From: DAOTTI01 sp034437795
Lineage (GTDB): Bacteria; Chloroflexota; UBA11872; UBA12225
Length of the DNA: 35,414 bases
Direction of reading: 5' to 3'
Assembly: GCA_034437795.1 (NCBI GenBank)
Contig: DAOTTI010000155.1
Coordinates: 1-35,414, forward strand
Within the stretch, counting starts at the first letter, position 1, and the number at the start of each line of letters is the position of its first letter. Positions 7,451-16,330 of the stretch are shown one piece after another. The position numbers and the translations under genes were made by a program. Under the pieces are notes generated by a model. It was not told the DNA's origin and searched no databases. It saw only the letters and a program-made list of their open reading frames with translations.

Positions 7451-8842
7451 TTAGCCCTTCAGCAGGAGGTTGACCTGGATGGTCATCTCCCTGGCGGCGT
7501 CGGCGGCCGTCTTCTCCCCGTTGAGCACCGCGTCGCTCTCTTTGTCGACCGCCCGCTGCATCTCCGGATAGCGGGGGTGCAGCGGTAGGATGCGCGCCAC
7601 TTCCACGTCCTTCAGGAAGACCTCGTTGTGCTCCGGCGGCCGGCTCTTGAGGAAGATGTCCGATCTCGCCACCGACTGGCGGGAGGGGAACAGCAGTCCA
7701 AGCTCAGTCATCAGGGTCTGCGCCTCTTTGCTGCTGATGAACTTGAGCAGCTCCCAGCTCTCATCGCGCCGCTTCGCGGTCGCGCTCACGCCGAAGATGG
7801 AGCCGCTCAGGAACTGCGCCCGCTGCTTCCCCTTGGGCATGAGCATGACGTCCCACCTGAAGGTCGAGCGTCGAAAGAGGGGCACCATCCAGCGGCCGTT
7901 GTTGTACATGGAGGCCTTGCCCTGGGCGAAGTGGTCGGACTTGCCGAGATCCCTATAGGCGGAGAGCGGTGGCGCCACCTTCTCCTTGGCCACGAGGCCA
8001 CCCCAGAAGTCCAGCGCATCGATCACCGCGGGGGTATCCATGGTGGCCTTGGTCGGCGCCCACGGGTCATCCACCATCTCGCCCCCGTTCGCCCAGGCCC
8101 AGATGCCCCACATCGCCCACCACGTCTCCATCGCATAGCCGTACTGCTGCACCGTCTCGCCAGTCCGCTTGGTCAGGCGCCGCGCGGCTTGGCGGAACTC
8201 ATCCCAGGTCCAGGGCGTGTCCGGGGCCGGGGGCTTGACGCCGGCATCCTGGAAGTGGTCCAGGTTGTAGTACATGGCGCGGCAGGCGATCTCCTTCGGC
8301 AGGCCGTACAGCTTACCCTCGCCAAAACGCTTGCCGTCGTACCGGTAGGGCTTCACGATCTGCGGGAAGAAATCCTGCAGGTCGAACCGGTCGCGCTTGA
8401 TCAGGTCATCAAGCGCCAGCCACACGTTCTTGACCGCGAACATGGGCCAGTCATTGATGGTGCGGAAGATGATCTCCGGCAGGGAACCGCTGGCCATCAG
8501 CGCCGTCATCTTGTCGAGGCCGGAGGCCGGCGCGTCGTTGACGACCTTGATGTTCGGGTAGAGCTTGGTGAAGTTCTCCGCGACCTTCTGGTACACCTCC
8601 AGCTCCTGCTGGTTCCCCGGGCTGGCCCAGGTGAGGGTGATGCTCTCATTCGTGAGCTGGCGCGGCCCTTGCGATGAGCCGCGTTGCGTCACGCCACACG
8701 CGCCGAGCGCGACGCCTCCCGCCGCCATAACCGCCGCCGACCATCCGTCCAGCAGGCGGCGCCGGGTCATCGCCGGAACCTGCCCGGCCGGTGCGCTCTC
8801 CTGGTCTATTGCTCCGTCCGTTGCGGTGCCTGTCGTCTTCAT
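7451..8842 (-). CDS. Extracellular solute-binding lipoprotein, family 1 (SBP2)
   Basis: A 463-residue ABC-type sugar-binding lipoprotein. The start chosen is the ATG at 8842, preceded by GAGGAG seven bases upstream; an ATG five codons earlier would itself overlap that ribosome site. A Tat motif (MTRRRLLDGWS, from residue 25) and a lipobox ending at Cys49 (ALGAC) are present. The mature part shows the classic family segments: NITKLYPNIKV-like substrate-lobe sequence after the first strand, EIIFRTINDWPMF, a KLYGLPKEIACRAMYYN hinge segment, and a closing helix AAREMTIQVNLLLKG. The gene is divergent from the SBP3-SBP4 pair across a 763-base repeat-rich gap, with no transporter membrane subunit near. 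The ligand is unknown. Confidence 0.93.
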   Translation of the reverse strand: MKTTGTATDGAIDQESAPAGQVPAMTRRRLLDGWSAAVMAAGGVALGACGVTQRGSSQGPRQLTNESITLTWASPGNQQELEVYQKVAENFTKLYPNIKVVNDAPASGLDKMTALMASGSLPEIIFRTINDWPMFAVKNVWLALDDLIKRDRFDLQDFFPQIVKPYRYDGKRFGEGKLYGLPKEIACRAMYYNLDHFQDAGVKPPAPDTPWTWDEFRQAARRLTKRTGETVQQYGYAMETWWAMWGIWAWANGGEMVDDPWAPTKATMDTPAVIDALDFWGGLVAKEKVAPPLSAYRDLGKSDHFAQGKASMYNNGRWMVPLFRRSTFRWDVMLMPKGKQRAQFLSGSIFGVSATAKRRDESWELLKFISSKEAQTLMTELGLLFPSRQSVARSDIFLKSRPPEHNEVFLKDVEVARILPLHPRYPEMQRAVDKESDAVLNGEKTAADAAREMTIQVNLLLKG

Positions 8843-9605
8843 CTGCTGGCTCCTCATCCGCTGTCCTGCGCCCGGCGGGCCATTGTGTCTTGCGTGTCCT
8901 GGACCCGGTGCGCCACCGTGGCGTGCCGTCGCAGCGGCGGTGGCTCTGCGCGTCGGTCAGTGCTCACGGCCATCGCCATTCCATCGAGAGAGCCCATGGC
9001 GAGCCGCAAGGAAGTGACCCACGAGCAGGCGCTTGGCCCAACACCCTTGGCAGGCGCAGTGGCTCCATGATACGGCTAGCCCGCCCCGCGCGCTAGCCCC
9101 GATCCTTCATGGACCTTCGCAACACCTCCAGATCAGCCGCCGCGGGGGACCGCACCCCTTTCGGCCGGGGCCGCGCCGAGGGAGGAAGACCTCACCCCCT
9201 TCGGGCGGGGCCGAGTGGGCCAGGGGTGCGGCGCGGCCCCGCCGTGCGGCTTGGCCCCGATGCCCCCTCTCCGCGTCGGAGAGGGGCAACGAGGGCCATG
9301 AGCTAGCCAAGGCCGCCACCGCTGGGCGCACCCGCAGGCCGGCGACTGGTCACCGTCGATGAGCAGTTGGACGAGTGCGGCCGAACGGCTGCGGGGCCAG
9401 GCCGGGACAAATTGACCGGCCGCAGAAGGGGGTAACTCGAATGACGCGCGCGTAATCGTCCACGTCGTGGAGGCACGGCGACCTACCATGGAAAAGAGTG
9501 ACAGCACGCTCGGCCAGAGTAGCATGGGTGAAGGGGGCTCACACCGACCAGGCCCGGTGGGGCCCCGTGCATCCTGGCCTGCGAGCAGACGACGACGAGG
9601 CAACC
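8843..9605. other. Repeat-rich intergenic region between divergent SBP2 and SBP3
   Basis: This 763-base gap should contain the promoters of both divergent binding-protein genes, but I cannot place them with confidence. Its centre (about 9145-9300) is a block of GC-rich repeats shared with 16081-16400, including a perfect hairpin at 9264-9286. I found no reading frame with protein-like content. Confidence 0.55.
9145..9300. repeat. GC-rich repeat block (family B), with hairpin
   Basis: Positions 9221-9240 are identical over 20 bases to 16265-16284. Positions 9242-9258 match the reverse complement of part of the 16127/16233 repeat with one mismatch. At 9264-9286, CCCCTCTCCG and CGGAGAGGGG form a perfect 10 bp stem around CGT. 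Motifs of the CACCCCCTTCGG(C/G)CGGGGCCG type recur within the block. Confidence 0.75.
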
Positions 9606-10955
9606 ATGTCTCGAGCGTGGGAACCTGGACGGCAGCGGGGGTGGGGAAGCCGTGTCCGAAGTAGCCGGCGCGCCATCGTCCTCCATGGAGCCGCCGTCGC
9701 CGGTGCCCTGTTGGGCGCCTGCGCACCGGCCGGTCCGGCTGGCCAGGCGCCGCGGGCGAAACAAAGCCCCGTTTCACTGGCGGTGGCCGCCGGCGGATGG
9801 GTCTCGCCCGAAGACCTGGAGCTCCATCGCAGTGTGTGGCGGGCCTACCAGGAGCACCGGCCGCACGTGACCTTGCAGATCGATGAGACCTTTGGCGGCT
9901 CCACCACCAAGCTGCTGACGATGCTTGCCGCCGGCACCTCGCCGGATACGGCGTACATTCATCCGAATGACCTGGCGACGGTCGCCTCACAGGGCGCCTA
10001 CCAGAATCTGGACGAGTTCATCAGGCGAGACCGCAGCCTTGACATGAAGGTCTACTTCCCCGCTGTGCTGGAGTTCTTCAAGTTCAAGGGTGTGCTCTAT
10101 CAAATGCCGTACTACTCCGGCCCATCAATGCTCTACTACAACAAGTCGTTGCTCAACCGGTTGGGAGTTAAGTTACCTGAGGAGTATGACAGGGCCGGCC
10201 AGTGGGATTGGCGGACCGGATTCGTGGAGGCCCACCAGCGCCTGACGCAGGAGACGGGCGGGATCAAGACCTACGGTTCCGACGGCCGAACTGGCCTACA
10301 CTTCCTTTGTGTGCCGATCTGGTGCAACGGGGGCGAGATCTTCAATAAGGACCTGACCGAGAGCCGCCTGCACACCGCGCCGGCAGTGGAAGCTATCCAG
10401 ACGTATGCCGACCTTTGGGCCAAGTACCGCGCCATCCACCCTTCGGGCAACTGGATCCAGTTCTCCGAAGGCACGATCGGGCTTGTCTTTGGCGGGCGGT
10501 TCATGGGCCCCACCTTCCGGCAGATTAAGGACATTGAGGTCGGCATGTGGCACCACCCCAGGGGACCGGCCGGCGCCTTTACGCGCAACGGCCCAAACGG
10601 ATACGGGGTCGTCAGCGGCGCTCGGAACCCGGCGGAAGCGTGGGAATTCGTCAAGTTCTACTCCGGGCCGGTTGCCCAGGTACTCCTCTTCAGCGGTGGC
10701 CGGAACGTGCCGTACACCACGCGCAAGGAGGATCTGGAGGCATTCCGCAAGTCACTGGCGCCCTGGGAGCGGGAGGAGGTGTATCTTGAGACAAACCGGC
10801 GTCTGCGGCCGCTGGCCCCCCTGCCAGCGAAGTGGGGCGAGATCACCAGGCTGTTCAACGACGAGTGGAAACTGCTCATTGCGGGGGAGAAGCGCGCCCA
10901 GCAGGCCATGAGCGAGATCAGGCCCCAGATTGACGCCTTGCTGAAAGAGAAGTAG
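9606..10955 (+). CDS. Extracellular solute-binding lipoprotein, family 1 (SBP3)
   Basis: A 449-residue ABC-type binding lipoprotein. The ATG at 9606 is chosen because it places a Tat motif (SSRRAIVLHG, residues 19-28) and a lipobox (ALLGAC, Cys39) at normal distances and follows ACGAGG; the frame stays open further upstream but without family character. The mature protein starts VSLAVAAGGW, contains GTSPDTAYIHPNDLATVASQ and YQMPYYSGPSMLYYNK, and has a central FLCVPIWCNGGEIF segment. It ends ALLKEK. SBP4 follows after 43 bases on the same strand, so the two are almost certainly co-transcribed. They are clearly diverged from each other, so this is not a recent tandem duplication. Confidence 0.93.
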   Translation: MSRAWEPGRQRGWGSRVRSSRRAIVLHGAAVAGALLGACAPAGPAGQAPRAKQSPVSLAVAAGGWVSPEDLELHRSVWRAYQEHRPHVTLQIDETFGGSTTKLLTMLAAGTSPDTAYIHPNDLATVASQGAYQNLDEFIRRDRSLDMKVYFPAVLEFFKFKGVLYQMPYYSGPSMLYYNKSLLNRLGVKLPEEYDRAGQWDWRTGFVEAHQRLTQETGGIKTYGSDGRTGLHFLCVPIWCNGGEIFNKDLTESRLHTAPAVEAIQTYADLWAKYRAIHPSGNWIQFSEGTIGLVFGGRFMGPTFRQIKDIEVGMWHHPRGPAGAFTRNGPNGYGVVSGARNPAEAWEFVKFYSGPVAQVLLFSGGRNVPYTTRKEDLEAFRKSLAPWEREEVYLETNRRLRPLAPLPAKWGEITRLFNDEWKLLIAGEKRAQQAMSEIRPQIDALLKEK

Positions 10956-10998
10956 CCGGTGGCGCTGGCTCCACGGGCATGCACAAGGAGCAAGAGCT

Positions 10999-12372
10999 AT
11001 GGTTACGACAAGGGCGCGTGAGATGCGTGGGCTGCGGCGGCAGGTTATGGGCGCGGCAGTGGCGGCCGGGGCAGCGGCACTCGCCGCATGCGGCACCGCA
11101 GGTGGCGCCGGCGGCGCTGCCAGGCCGCTGAAGCAGCCGGTGACGCTGCGATATACCACCTTCTGGAGCCAGGAGCGCCTGCAGGTCCTCCAACCGGCCG
11201 TGGACGAGTTCCAGCAGAAGACTGGTCACACGGTCCAGATGGAGCCGATGCCCAACTACGCCGAGAAACTGGTCGCCGAGTTCGTCGGCGGTGCGGCGGC
11301 GGATGTCCCCCACGCCCATAACCAGGTAATGACCAAGCTCTACGACCAGGGCATGATCCTTGACCTGCTGCCGTACGCCAATCGCGACAAGATGAACGTA
11401 CGCCGGGACTATGGGCTGATGGGGATCGAGTTCTGGGACGGCAAGCTTTACGCCATGCCATACGTCCTCTCGCCGCACGCCTGGTACTACAACAAGACGA
11501 TGGTGAAGGAGGTCGGTGCGCCTGATCCTTGGGAAAGGTTCAATGGCGAACTGACGTGGCCGGATCTCCTGGCCATCGCTCAGGCCACGACCCGCCCCGC
11601 CTCCGGTGACAAGCCGGAGCGCTGGGGGATCAGCTTGACGTACAACGACATCGAGTATCAGCTGGCGGGCTTCATCTGGAGCAACGGCGGTAAGACGCAC
11701 GACTACGGCCAGATGAGGTACCTGCTGGACGACCCGAAGACCATCGAGGCCGTGGAGTTCGTCTTTGACCTGCTACACAAGTACCGCGTGATGATCCCGC
11801 TGGCCACGCGTGACGAGCTGAGCAGGGCCGGGGTGCGGGATGTCTTCATCGCCGGTCGGGTCTGCCTGGTGGAGAACAGCAGCAGCGCGATCAACGCCTA
11901 CCTGACAGGGATAGGAAATCAGTTCGAGTGGGACGTCTTTCCCATCCCGCGGGCCCGTAGGGACGGGCCGCCACCGGTGACCTACACATCCGGCGACCCA
12001 AACTGCGTCAACGCCGCCACGCCGCACAGGGATGAGGCGTGGGCCTTTGTCAAGTGGCTGGCCGGCCCGCAGACGCAGGGGCTCTTCGGCCAGACCAAGC
12101 TCTCCTACCCGGCGCTTAAAGAGGCGGCCAACGATCCGCGTGGGTACGCCGCCCCGCCGCCGCCCCACATGAGCGTCTTCGGCAGGGTCTTCCAGGGGAA
12201 AGTAACGCGCCGCTTCTTCCACTACAACCATCTGAGGGGTCTGCAGATTACGCGCGAGCAGATCGACGCCGCCTTTCGCGGCGAGAAGACGGTGGCCCAG
12301 GCGATGCGCGAGGCAGCCCGCGAGGCGAACCTGATCGTGGAGTGGAAGACGAAGCCGACGTTCCCCGAGTGA
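10999..12372 (+). CDS. Extracellular solute-binding lipoprotein, family 1 (SBP4)
   Basis: A 457-residue binding lipoprotein, second gene of the SBP3-SBP4 unit. An AAGGAG site lies about ten bases before the ATG. The signal is short and Tat-like (RGLRRQVMGAAV, residues 10-21) with a lipobox ending at Cys31 (LAAC). Typical segments include VTLRYTTFWSQERLQVLQPAVDEF at the first lobe, KLYAMPYVLSPHAWYYNKTM in the hinge region, and FIWSNGGKT. The C-terminus has the usual amphipathic 'EKTVAQAMREAAREANLIVEW' region. The gene is convergent with the M23 peptidase gene, 110 bases away. No permease gene is present; the ligand is unknown. Confidence 0.93.
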   Translation: MVTTRAREMRGLRRQVMGAAVAAGAAALAACGTAGGAGGAARPLKQPVTLRYTTFWSQERLQVLQPAVDEFQQKTGHTVQMEPMPNYAEKLVAEFVGGAAADVPHAHNQVMTKLYDQGMILDLLPYANRDKMNVRRDYGLMGIEFWDGKLYAMPYVLSPHAWYYNKTMVKEVGAPDPWERFNGELTWPDLLAIAQATTRPASGDKPERWGISLTYNDIEYQLAGFIWSNGGKTHDYGQMRYLLDDPKTIEAVEFVFDLLHKYRVMIPLATRDELSRAGVRDVFIAGRVCLVENSSSAINAYLTGIGNQFEWDVFPIPRARRDGPPPVTYTSGDPNCVNAATPHRDEAWAFVKWLAGPQTQGLFGQTKLSYPALKEAANDPRGYAAPPPPHMSVFGRVFQGKVTRRFFHYNHLRGLQITREQIDAAFRGEKTVAQAMREAAREANLIVEWKTKPTFPE

Positions 12373-12482
12373 GGGAAACAGGCCAGCACCCCTCAAGCAG
12401 CAAGGCTCTTGAGCGGCACGCGCCACCGTCGCATCGTAATCCGTCCCCGAGGACGCACCTGGCGCACCGTACGTCGCACCGA

Positions 12483-13847
12483 CTAGCACGTGCGGTAGGG
12501 CCGGCGCGTCCACTCCAGCGGGTCGACCGCCGCGCCGCTGGCCCAGACCTCCCAGTGCAGGTGCGGGCCGGTGGACAGCCCGGTAGAGCCAACGTGACCA
12601 AGGACCTGCCCGCGGCTCACCGGCTGCCCAGGTGCAACTGCGATGCTCGACAGGTGGGCATAGACGCTGTGGACCCCCACCCCGTGGTCCACGACGACGA
12701 CGTTCCCGCGCAGGCTCCACCGGCTGGTCAAGGCGACGCGTCCTGCCCCAGCCGCCGCCACAGGCGTACCAGCCGGCGCCGCGAGGTCGATGCCCGCGTG
12801 CTGCCCGAGCGTGAGGCCCCGACCGGCGGCATCGACCCACGTCCGGCGGGTGCCGTGGCTGGTGAGCACCGGCCCCGCCACCGGCAGTTGGAACGTACCA
12901 CACCAGAGCGGCTCCGGCCCGCTCGTAGCCAGGACCGCCGCCAGCGTCAGCGCCTCCAGCACCCGTACCTCTGGATCGAGCAGCGGGACGAGCGCCCCCG
13001 GCGCGACCAGCCGCTGCACGGGGAAGCCTCCCGGCTGCACCTGCACCGGCGCCTGTGCACGGGCCTCCAGCCCCAGGCCGTTCCGCACGGCCACCGTGGC
13101 CAGCAGCGCCGCTGCCGGCTCGTCCATAGCCACCCCGGCCAGGGCCAGGAAGCGCCCGTCCCCCGCGGGCGCGAAGCGCAGCGCCGTTCGCGCCGGGTCC
13201 GGCGCCGGCCCCAGCAGGCCGGAGATCGCCAGCGGCGCTGCCGGATCGTCGACCTCCACCTGCACCAGCAGCGTCTGGCCCTGCCTCGGCGCCTCCGGTA
13301 CGAGCCGGACGGCCGGTGGCGGGGGAGCCAGCGCATCCCACCAGTCCGGCGCCCCCGGCTCGCGAGGGGCCGTCTCTCGCCGCAGCCGATCCAGGGCCGT
13401 CTCGTCCGGCGCCAGCACCTCGCGCACGATCTCCGGCGCGCCCGGCGACCACTCGAGCCGGCCGCGCTCAAAGTACTGGACCATCCCTTCTAGCACCGGG
13501 TCCCAGCGCTCGTCAGAGAGCGGCGGGCCGAGCCGCGCCGGTCCCTGGTGGCGTCGCCAGTACTCCAGAAAGCCCAGCCGCAGGTGGTGCCCGGTCTCGG
13601 GAAAGTAGACCGCTGTCGGCGGACCTGCAGGCGAGGGCGCCTGCGTGGCCAGCAGGGAGAAAGACGCCAGCGCGGCCGGCTTGGCCGGGGCGGCGAGCGC
13701 CAGGGCCAGCAACGTGCTCAGCGTTCCTTGGGCCAAGCGCCTCAACCACAGCCTGGCGCCGAAGCAGGCAGGAGAACGGTCTCGCGTGCGGTGCTGGCCG
13801 CCCACCACCGCAATTATGCGCCAGTTGGGCGGTTGAGCGGCCGCCAA
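12483..13847 (-). CDS. Secreted M23 (LytM-type) metallopeptidase with N-terminal FPETG/YW domain
   Basis: A predicted zinc endopeptidase acting on peptidoglycan cross-bridges outside the membrane. In the 454-codon frame, the C-terminal M23 domain carries the zinc-site residues H350 and D354 (GQHAGIDLAAP) and the HxH pair H429/H431 (TGPHLHWEV). It also has the conserved VVVVDHGVGVHSVYAHLS strand region. An N-terminal domain with YFPETGHHLRLGFLEYWRRH...VQYFERGRLEW resembles a repeat I associate with Chloroflexota secreted proteins. The frame opens with a TTG at 13847; a TTG at 13745 would begin a textbook signal peptide (RRLAQGTLSTLLALALAAPA) and is a serious alternative. The gene lies upstream of no obvious partner and is convergent with SBP4. 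Confidence 0.88.
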   Translation of the reverse strand: MAAAQPPNWRIIAVVGGQHRTRDRSPACFGARLWLRRLAQGTLSTLLALALAAPAKPAALASFSLLATQAPSPAGPPTAVYFPETGHHLRLGFLEYWRRHQGPARLGPPLSDERWDPVLEGMVQYFERGRLEWSPGAPEIVREVLAPDETALDRLRRETAPREPGAPDWWDALAPPPPAVRLVPEAPRQGQTLLVQVEVDDPAAPLAISGLLGPAPDPARTALRFAPAGDGRFLALAGVAMDEPAAALLATVAVRNGLGLEARAQAPVQVQPGGFPVQRLVAPGALVPLLDPEVRVLEALTLAAVLATSGPEPLWCGTFQLPVAGPVLTSHGTRRTWVDAAGRGLTLGQHAGIDLAAPAGTPVAAAGAGRVALTSRWSLRGNVVVVDHGVGVHSVYAHLSSIAVAPGQPVSRGQVLGHVGSTGLSTGPHLHWEVWASGAAVDPLEWTRRPYRTC

Positions 13848-13883
13848 CTCAGTTCACGGTGCCACGGCATCTCTGCCCCCAAC

Positions 13884-14210
13884 GTGCGTCGTCCCGCCTT
13901 GCAGTACAGCCGGCGCGGGCCGCCCCTTCCTGCTGAGGCGACGGAGCTCCTGGACTGGTTATGGCAGCAGTGGGCGGCGCGCCGTCGCCTCACGCCGCTT
14001 CAGGCCGCCGCGGTCCGGCTCGACGTGCTCCAGGCGCAGGCGCCCGCGGCGGTTCAGGACGCGGCGGCGGGCTGAGCGCCGCATGGTGGCGCGAGCAGGT
14101 CGGGCCGTCCGGCCCGATCGCCGTCGCCGCGACCGGGGCCGACACCGCATCCCACCTGCTCTGGGCAACTTTCCTGCGGCTCGACCGGATCACGTCGCAG
14201 GCGATCCCCA
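13884..14210 (+). pseudogene. Possible small frameshifted gene, unknown function
   Basis: From a GTG at 13884 one frame reads a tryptophan-containing, protein-like stretch (LLDWLWQQWAARRRLTPLQ, then AAAVRLDVLQAQ) that stops at 14075. A one-base shift there would continue into a second protein-like stretch in the next frame (SAAWWREQVGPSG, then TASHLLWATFLRLDR). It then runs into a 9 bp tandem repeat translated as W-P-A/P triplets. No ribosome site is seen and I do not recognise the protein. It may simply be chance in GC-rich sequence. It fills most of the 439-base gap between the peptidase and rsgA genes. Confidence 0.22.
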
Positions 14211-14282
14211 CCTGGCCCGCCTGGCCGGCTTGGCCCCCCTGGCCGCCTTGGCCGCCTTGGCCCGCTTGGCCGGCCTGGCCCA
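14211..14282. repeat. Tandem repeat, eight 9 bp units
   Basis: There are eight consecutive nonamers with consensus CYTGGCCSS, with no gaps: CCTGGCCCG, CCTGGCCGG, CTTGGCCCC and so on. The array ends four bases before the rsgA stop codon, that is, immediately 3' of rsgA. Read on one strand it would encode W-P-A/P triplets and on the other collagen-like G-Q-A/G triplets, but no expressed frame is evident. Confidence 0.9.
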
Positions 14283-14286
14283 GCCC

Positions 14287-15414
14287 CTACAGGCGGAACT
14301 CTCCCTCGCCAACGACCGAGCGGCTGCTGACCAGCTCCCGCCAGGCGCGCCCCCGACTGCCCGCGCCTTCGTCGTAGAGGCGACAGTAGCTTTCGTAGCG
14401 CACACGGTCGAGCGTCCCGGCCTGCACCGCCTCCCGCACGGCGCAGCCGGGCTCGTGCCGGTGGCTGCAGTCGTGGTGGAAGCACTGCCCGAGGTACGGC
14501 CGGAGCTCGCGGAAGCACCAGTCCAGGCGCCCGGGCGCTGTGCCCGCTAGCGCCATGGCCCTGATGCCGGCCGTGTCGGCCACGTAACCGCCGCCCGCGC
14601 CATCGATCGGGGCCAGCGGGACGACGCGGGTGCCGCTGGTGGTGTGGCGCCCCTTGCCGGTGGCGCGACTGATCTCGCTCACGCGCAGGGCCAGCCCCGG
14701 CTCCAGCGCATTCAGCAGGCTGGACTTGCCGGCGCCGGACGGCCCCAGCAGGGCGGAGGCGCGCCCCGCCAGGCAGCGCCGGAGATCATCCAGTCCCTCC
14801 CCCGTCGACGCCGATGTGCGCACCACCGGATAGCCCAGCGCGCGGTATACCTCCAGCCGGGACAGAAGCGGTGGATCGATCCCCAGGTCGATCTTGTTCA
14901 GGCAGATGACGGCGGCCAGAGACTGCGCCTCCGCCAGCACCAGCATGCGGTCGAGCAGGCCCAGGTGGGGCGCCGGGTCGCGGGCGGCGAAGACCGCCAC
15001 CACCTGGTCGAGACCGGCCACCGTGGTAACCTGCCCCGCCAGGCGCGGGCCGTCTACGTCCACGCGCGTAAACGCCCCCCGCTCGCGCGCGAGGATCTCC
15101 TCGATCACCCCTTGCCCGCCGCCCATGGGCAGGACGCGCACCCGGTCGCCGGCGGCCACCGGATCACGCACCTTGACGTTGGCGCGGCGCACCTTATGGC
15201 GCAGGCCCGAGCCCGGCAGGCTGGAGCTGTGCGCGTAGAGCAGTTGCTTGCGCAGGCGTCCCCGTAGCGTGCAGAGCAGGACGCCCTGTGGCGTCTCCAC
15301 CCAGTACTGCCCGCGGGCGCCCTCCCTGACGATACCTTCCAGCAGGGGGGCCGCCGACCGAGATCCATGTTGGTCAGACAACGTGCGTCGCTCCTTCTCG
15401 CGATCGCCCGGCAT
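14287..15414 (-). CDS. rsgA: Ribosome small subunit-dependent GTPase A
   Basis: RsgA helps the late maturation of the 30S ribosomal subunit, hydrolysing GTP on the ribosome. The order of motifs shows the circularly permuted GTPase fold: an N-terminal OB-fold, then NKID (G4) and SAS (G5), then the P-loop GPSGAGKSS (about residues 224-232), then a TTSGTR segment and DTAG (G3). The C-terminal zinc knuckle is CFHHDCSHRHEPGC. At 375 residues it is slightly longer than usual. I chose the ATG at 15414; a TTG at 15381 is better placed behind a GAAGGAG site and could be the true start, giving 364 residues. The gene is isolated, with a tandem repeat directly after its stop and a long repeat-rich leader region. 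Confidence 0.95.
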   Translation of the reverse strand: MPGDREKERRTLSDQHGSRSAAPLLEGIVREGARGQYWVETPQGVLLCTLRGRLRKQLLYAHSSSLPGSGLRHKVRRANVKVRDPVAAGDRVRVLPMGGGQGVIEEILARERGAFTRVDVDGPRLAGQVTTVAGLDQVVAVFAARDPAPHLGLLDRMLVLAEAQSLAAVICLNKIDLGIDPPLLSRLEVYRALGYPVVRTSASTGEGLDDLRRCLAGRASALLGPSGAGKSSLLNALEPGLALRVSEISRATGKGRHTTSGTRVVPLAPIDGAGGGYVADTAGIRAMALAGTAPGRLDWCFRELRPYLGQCFHHDCSHRHEPGCAVREAVQAGTLDRVRYESYCRLYDEGAGSRGRAWRELVSSRSVVGEGEFRL

Positions 15415-15906
15415 GGCACACGGGTGTCCTGCCGGACGTATGTCCTGGGGCCCTGAGTGTGTGCGCTCGCAGCTGGCGCGAGCGTGCCAGGCCCAGCACG
15501 GACCAAAAACAGGTGAGCACAAAAGCTGGCAACGCTGGCCGGGATGAGACCCGCCAGCCAGGCATACAGCGACCGGAAATCGGAGCGCCCTACGCCGGGA
15601 CGCGCCTGCGTGCTACGGCCCGCCGAGGAAGCGAGCGCTCACCGCGCATCCCCCTCGGGCGTCACGCTGGACGTGCCCGCGCGCTACAGTCCGCCAGGGA
15701 GGGACGGCCGGCGCCGGGACGCCGCATGCCGTACGCCTGCTTCCCGTTCCATCGGTCGTTCCCTCCTTTCTGCGTGTCTCTACGCGTTGCCGGTTGCGGC
15801 GGCACTGCGCTACGCCCGGGCGCGCATGTTCGCCGCCGGCGGGGCGGCGGCGCCTCCAAGCCTGAGCCAGATGATAGGCGACGGCGTACACCCTGTCAAT
15901 CAGCCA

Positions 15907-16051
15907 GCCGCCGGCGGATGCAACCACTTCTTCCGGACGAGGCAACGTGAAGTGAAATCCCCTCTCCCCTTGGGCGAGCGGGAGCCCGTGCGGCGGGCGG
16001 CAGTGAGGGCTTTGTCACCCGCGAAAACCGATTGCATCCGCCACCGGCGGC
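15907..16051. repeat. MITE-like 145 bp element with inverted-repeat ends
   Basis: The left end at 15907-15923 (GCCGCCGGCGGATGCAA) is the reverse complement of the right end at 16032-16051, apart from a 3-base insertion (ACC) in the right arm. Similarity continues inward for about ten more bases with mismatches. The interior contains a degenerate CCCTCTCC...GGGAG palindrome and no gene. I see no clear target-site duplication. Confidence 0.65.
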
Positions 16052-16126
16052 CGTGCGCAATAGACCTGGATGGCGCCAGCCCATGACCCTCGTTCCCCCT
16101 CGCCGTGTCGGGGCGGGGGGGGTGGC

Positions 16127-16255
16127 GGGGCCAAGCCGCCCGGTGGGGCAGGGTCGGGCAGGCTGCGGCGCGGAACGCGAGCGAAGAGGGTCAAGTCTTG
16201 TCCCCCTCTCCCGCACGCGGGAGAGGGGTGGTGGGGCCAAGCCGCCCGGTGGGGC
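16127..16255. repeat. Local direct repeat (23 bp, period 106 bp) flanking a 12 bp hairpin
   Basis: Positions 16127-16149 and 16233-16255 are identical over 23 bases (core GCCAAGCCGCCCGGTGGGG). Between them, 16203-16214 and 16217-16228 form a perfect 12 bp stem (CCCCTCTCCCGC / GCGGGAGAGGGG) with only two bases between the arms. Positions 16265-16284, just after, are shared with 9221-9240. Confidence 0.85.
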
Positions 16256-16330
16256 CGAGGGGAGCAGGGGTGCGGCGCGGCCCCGGCCGAAGGGGGTGAG
16301 GGCTGACCTCCCAGCCTGGCACAGTGCGGC

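Noticed and set aside
7147..7473. Gene starting at a GTG behind AGGAGGTGA after the GH44 stop
   Set aside because: The ribosome site is good, but the 108-codon product runs through a dispersed palindrome and into the antisense of SBP2 and has no family features.
11773..13452. 559-codon minus-strand frame over SBP4 and the peptidase
   Set aside because: Its sequence is low-complexity Ala/Gly/Arg, out of frame with the M23 gene, and lacks any motif.
14211..14282. CRISPR or collagen-like gene at the nonamer array
   Set aside because: Units are 9 bp and contiguous with no spacers, and no start or ribosome site gives a continuous collagen-like protein.
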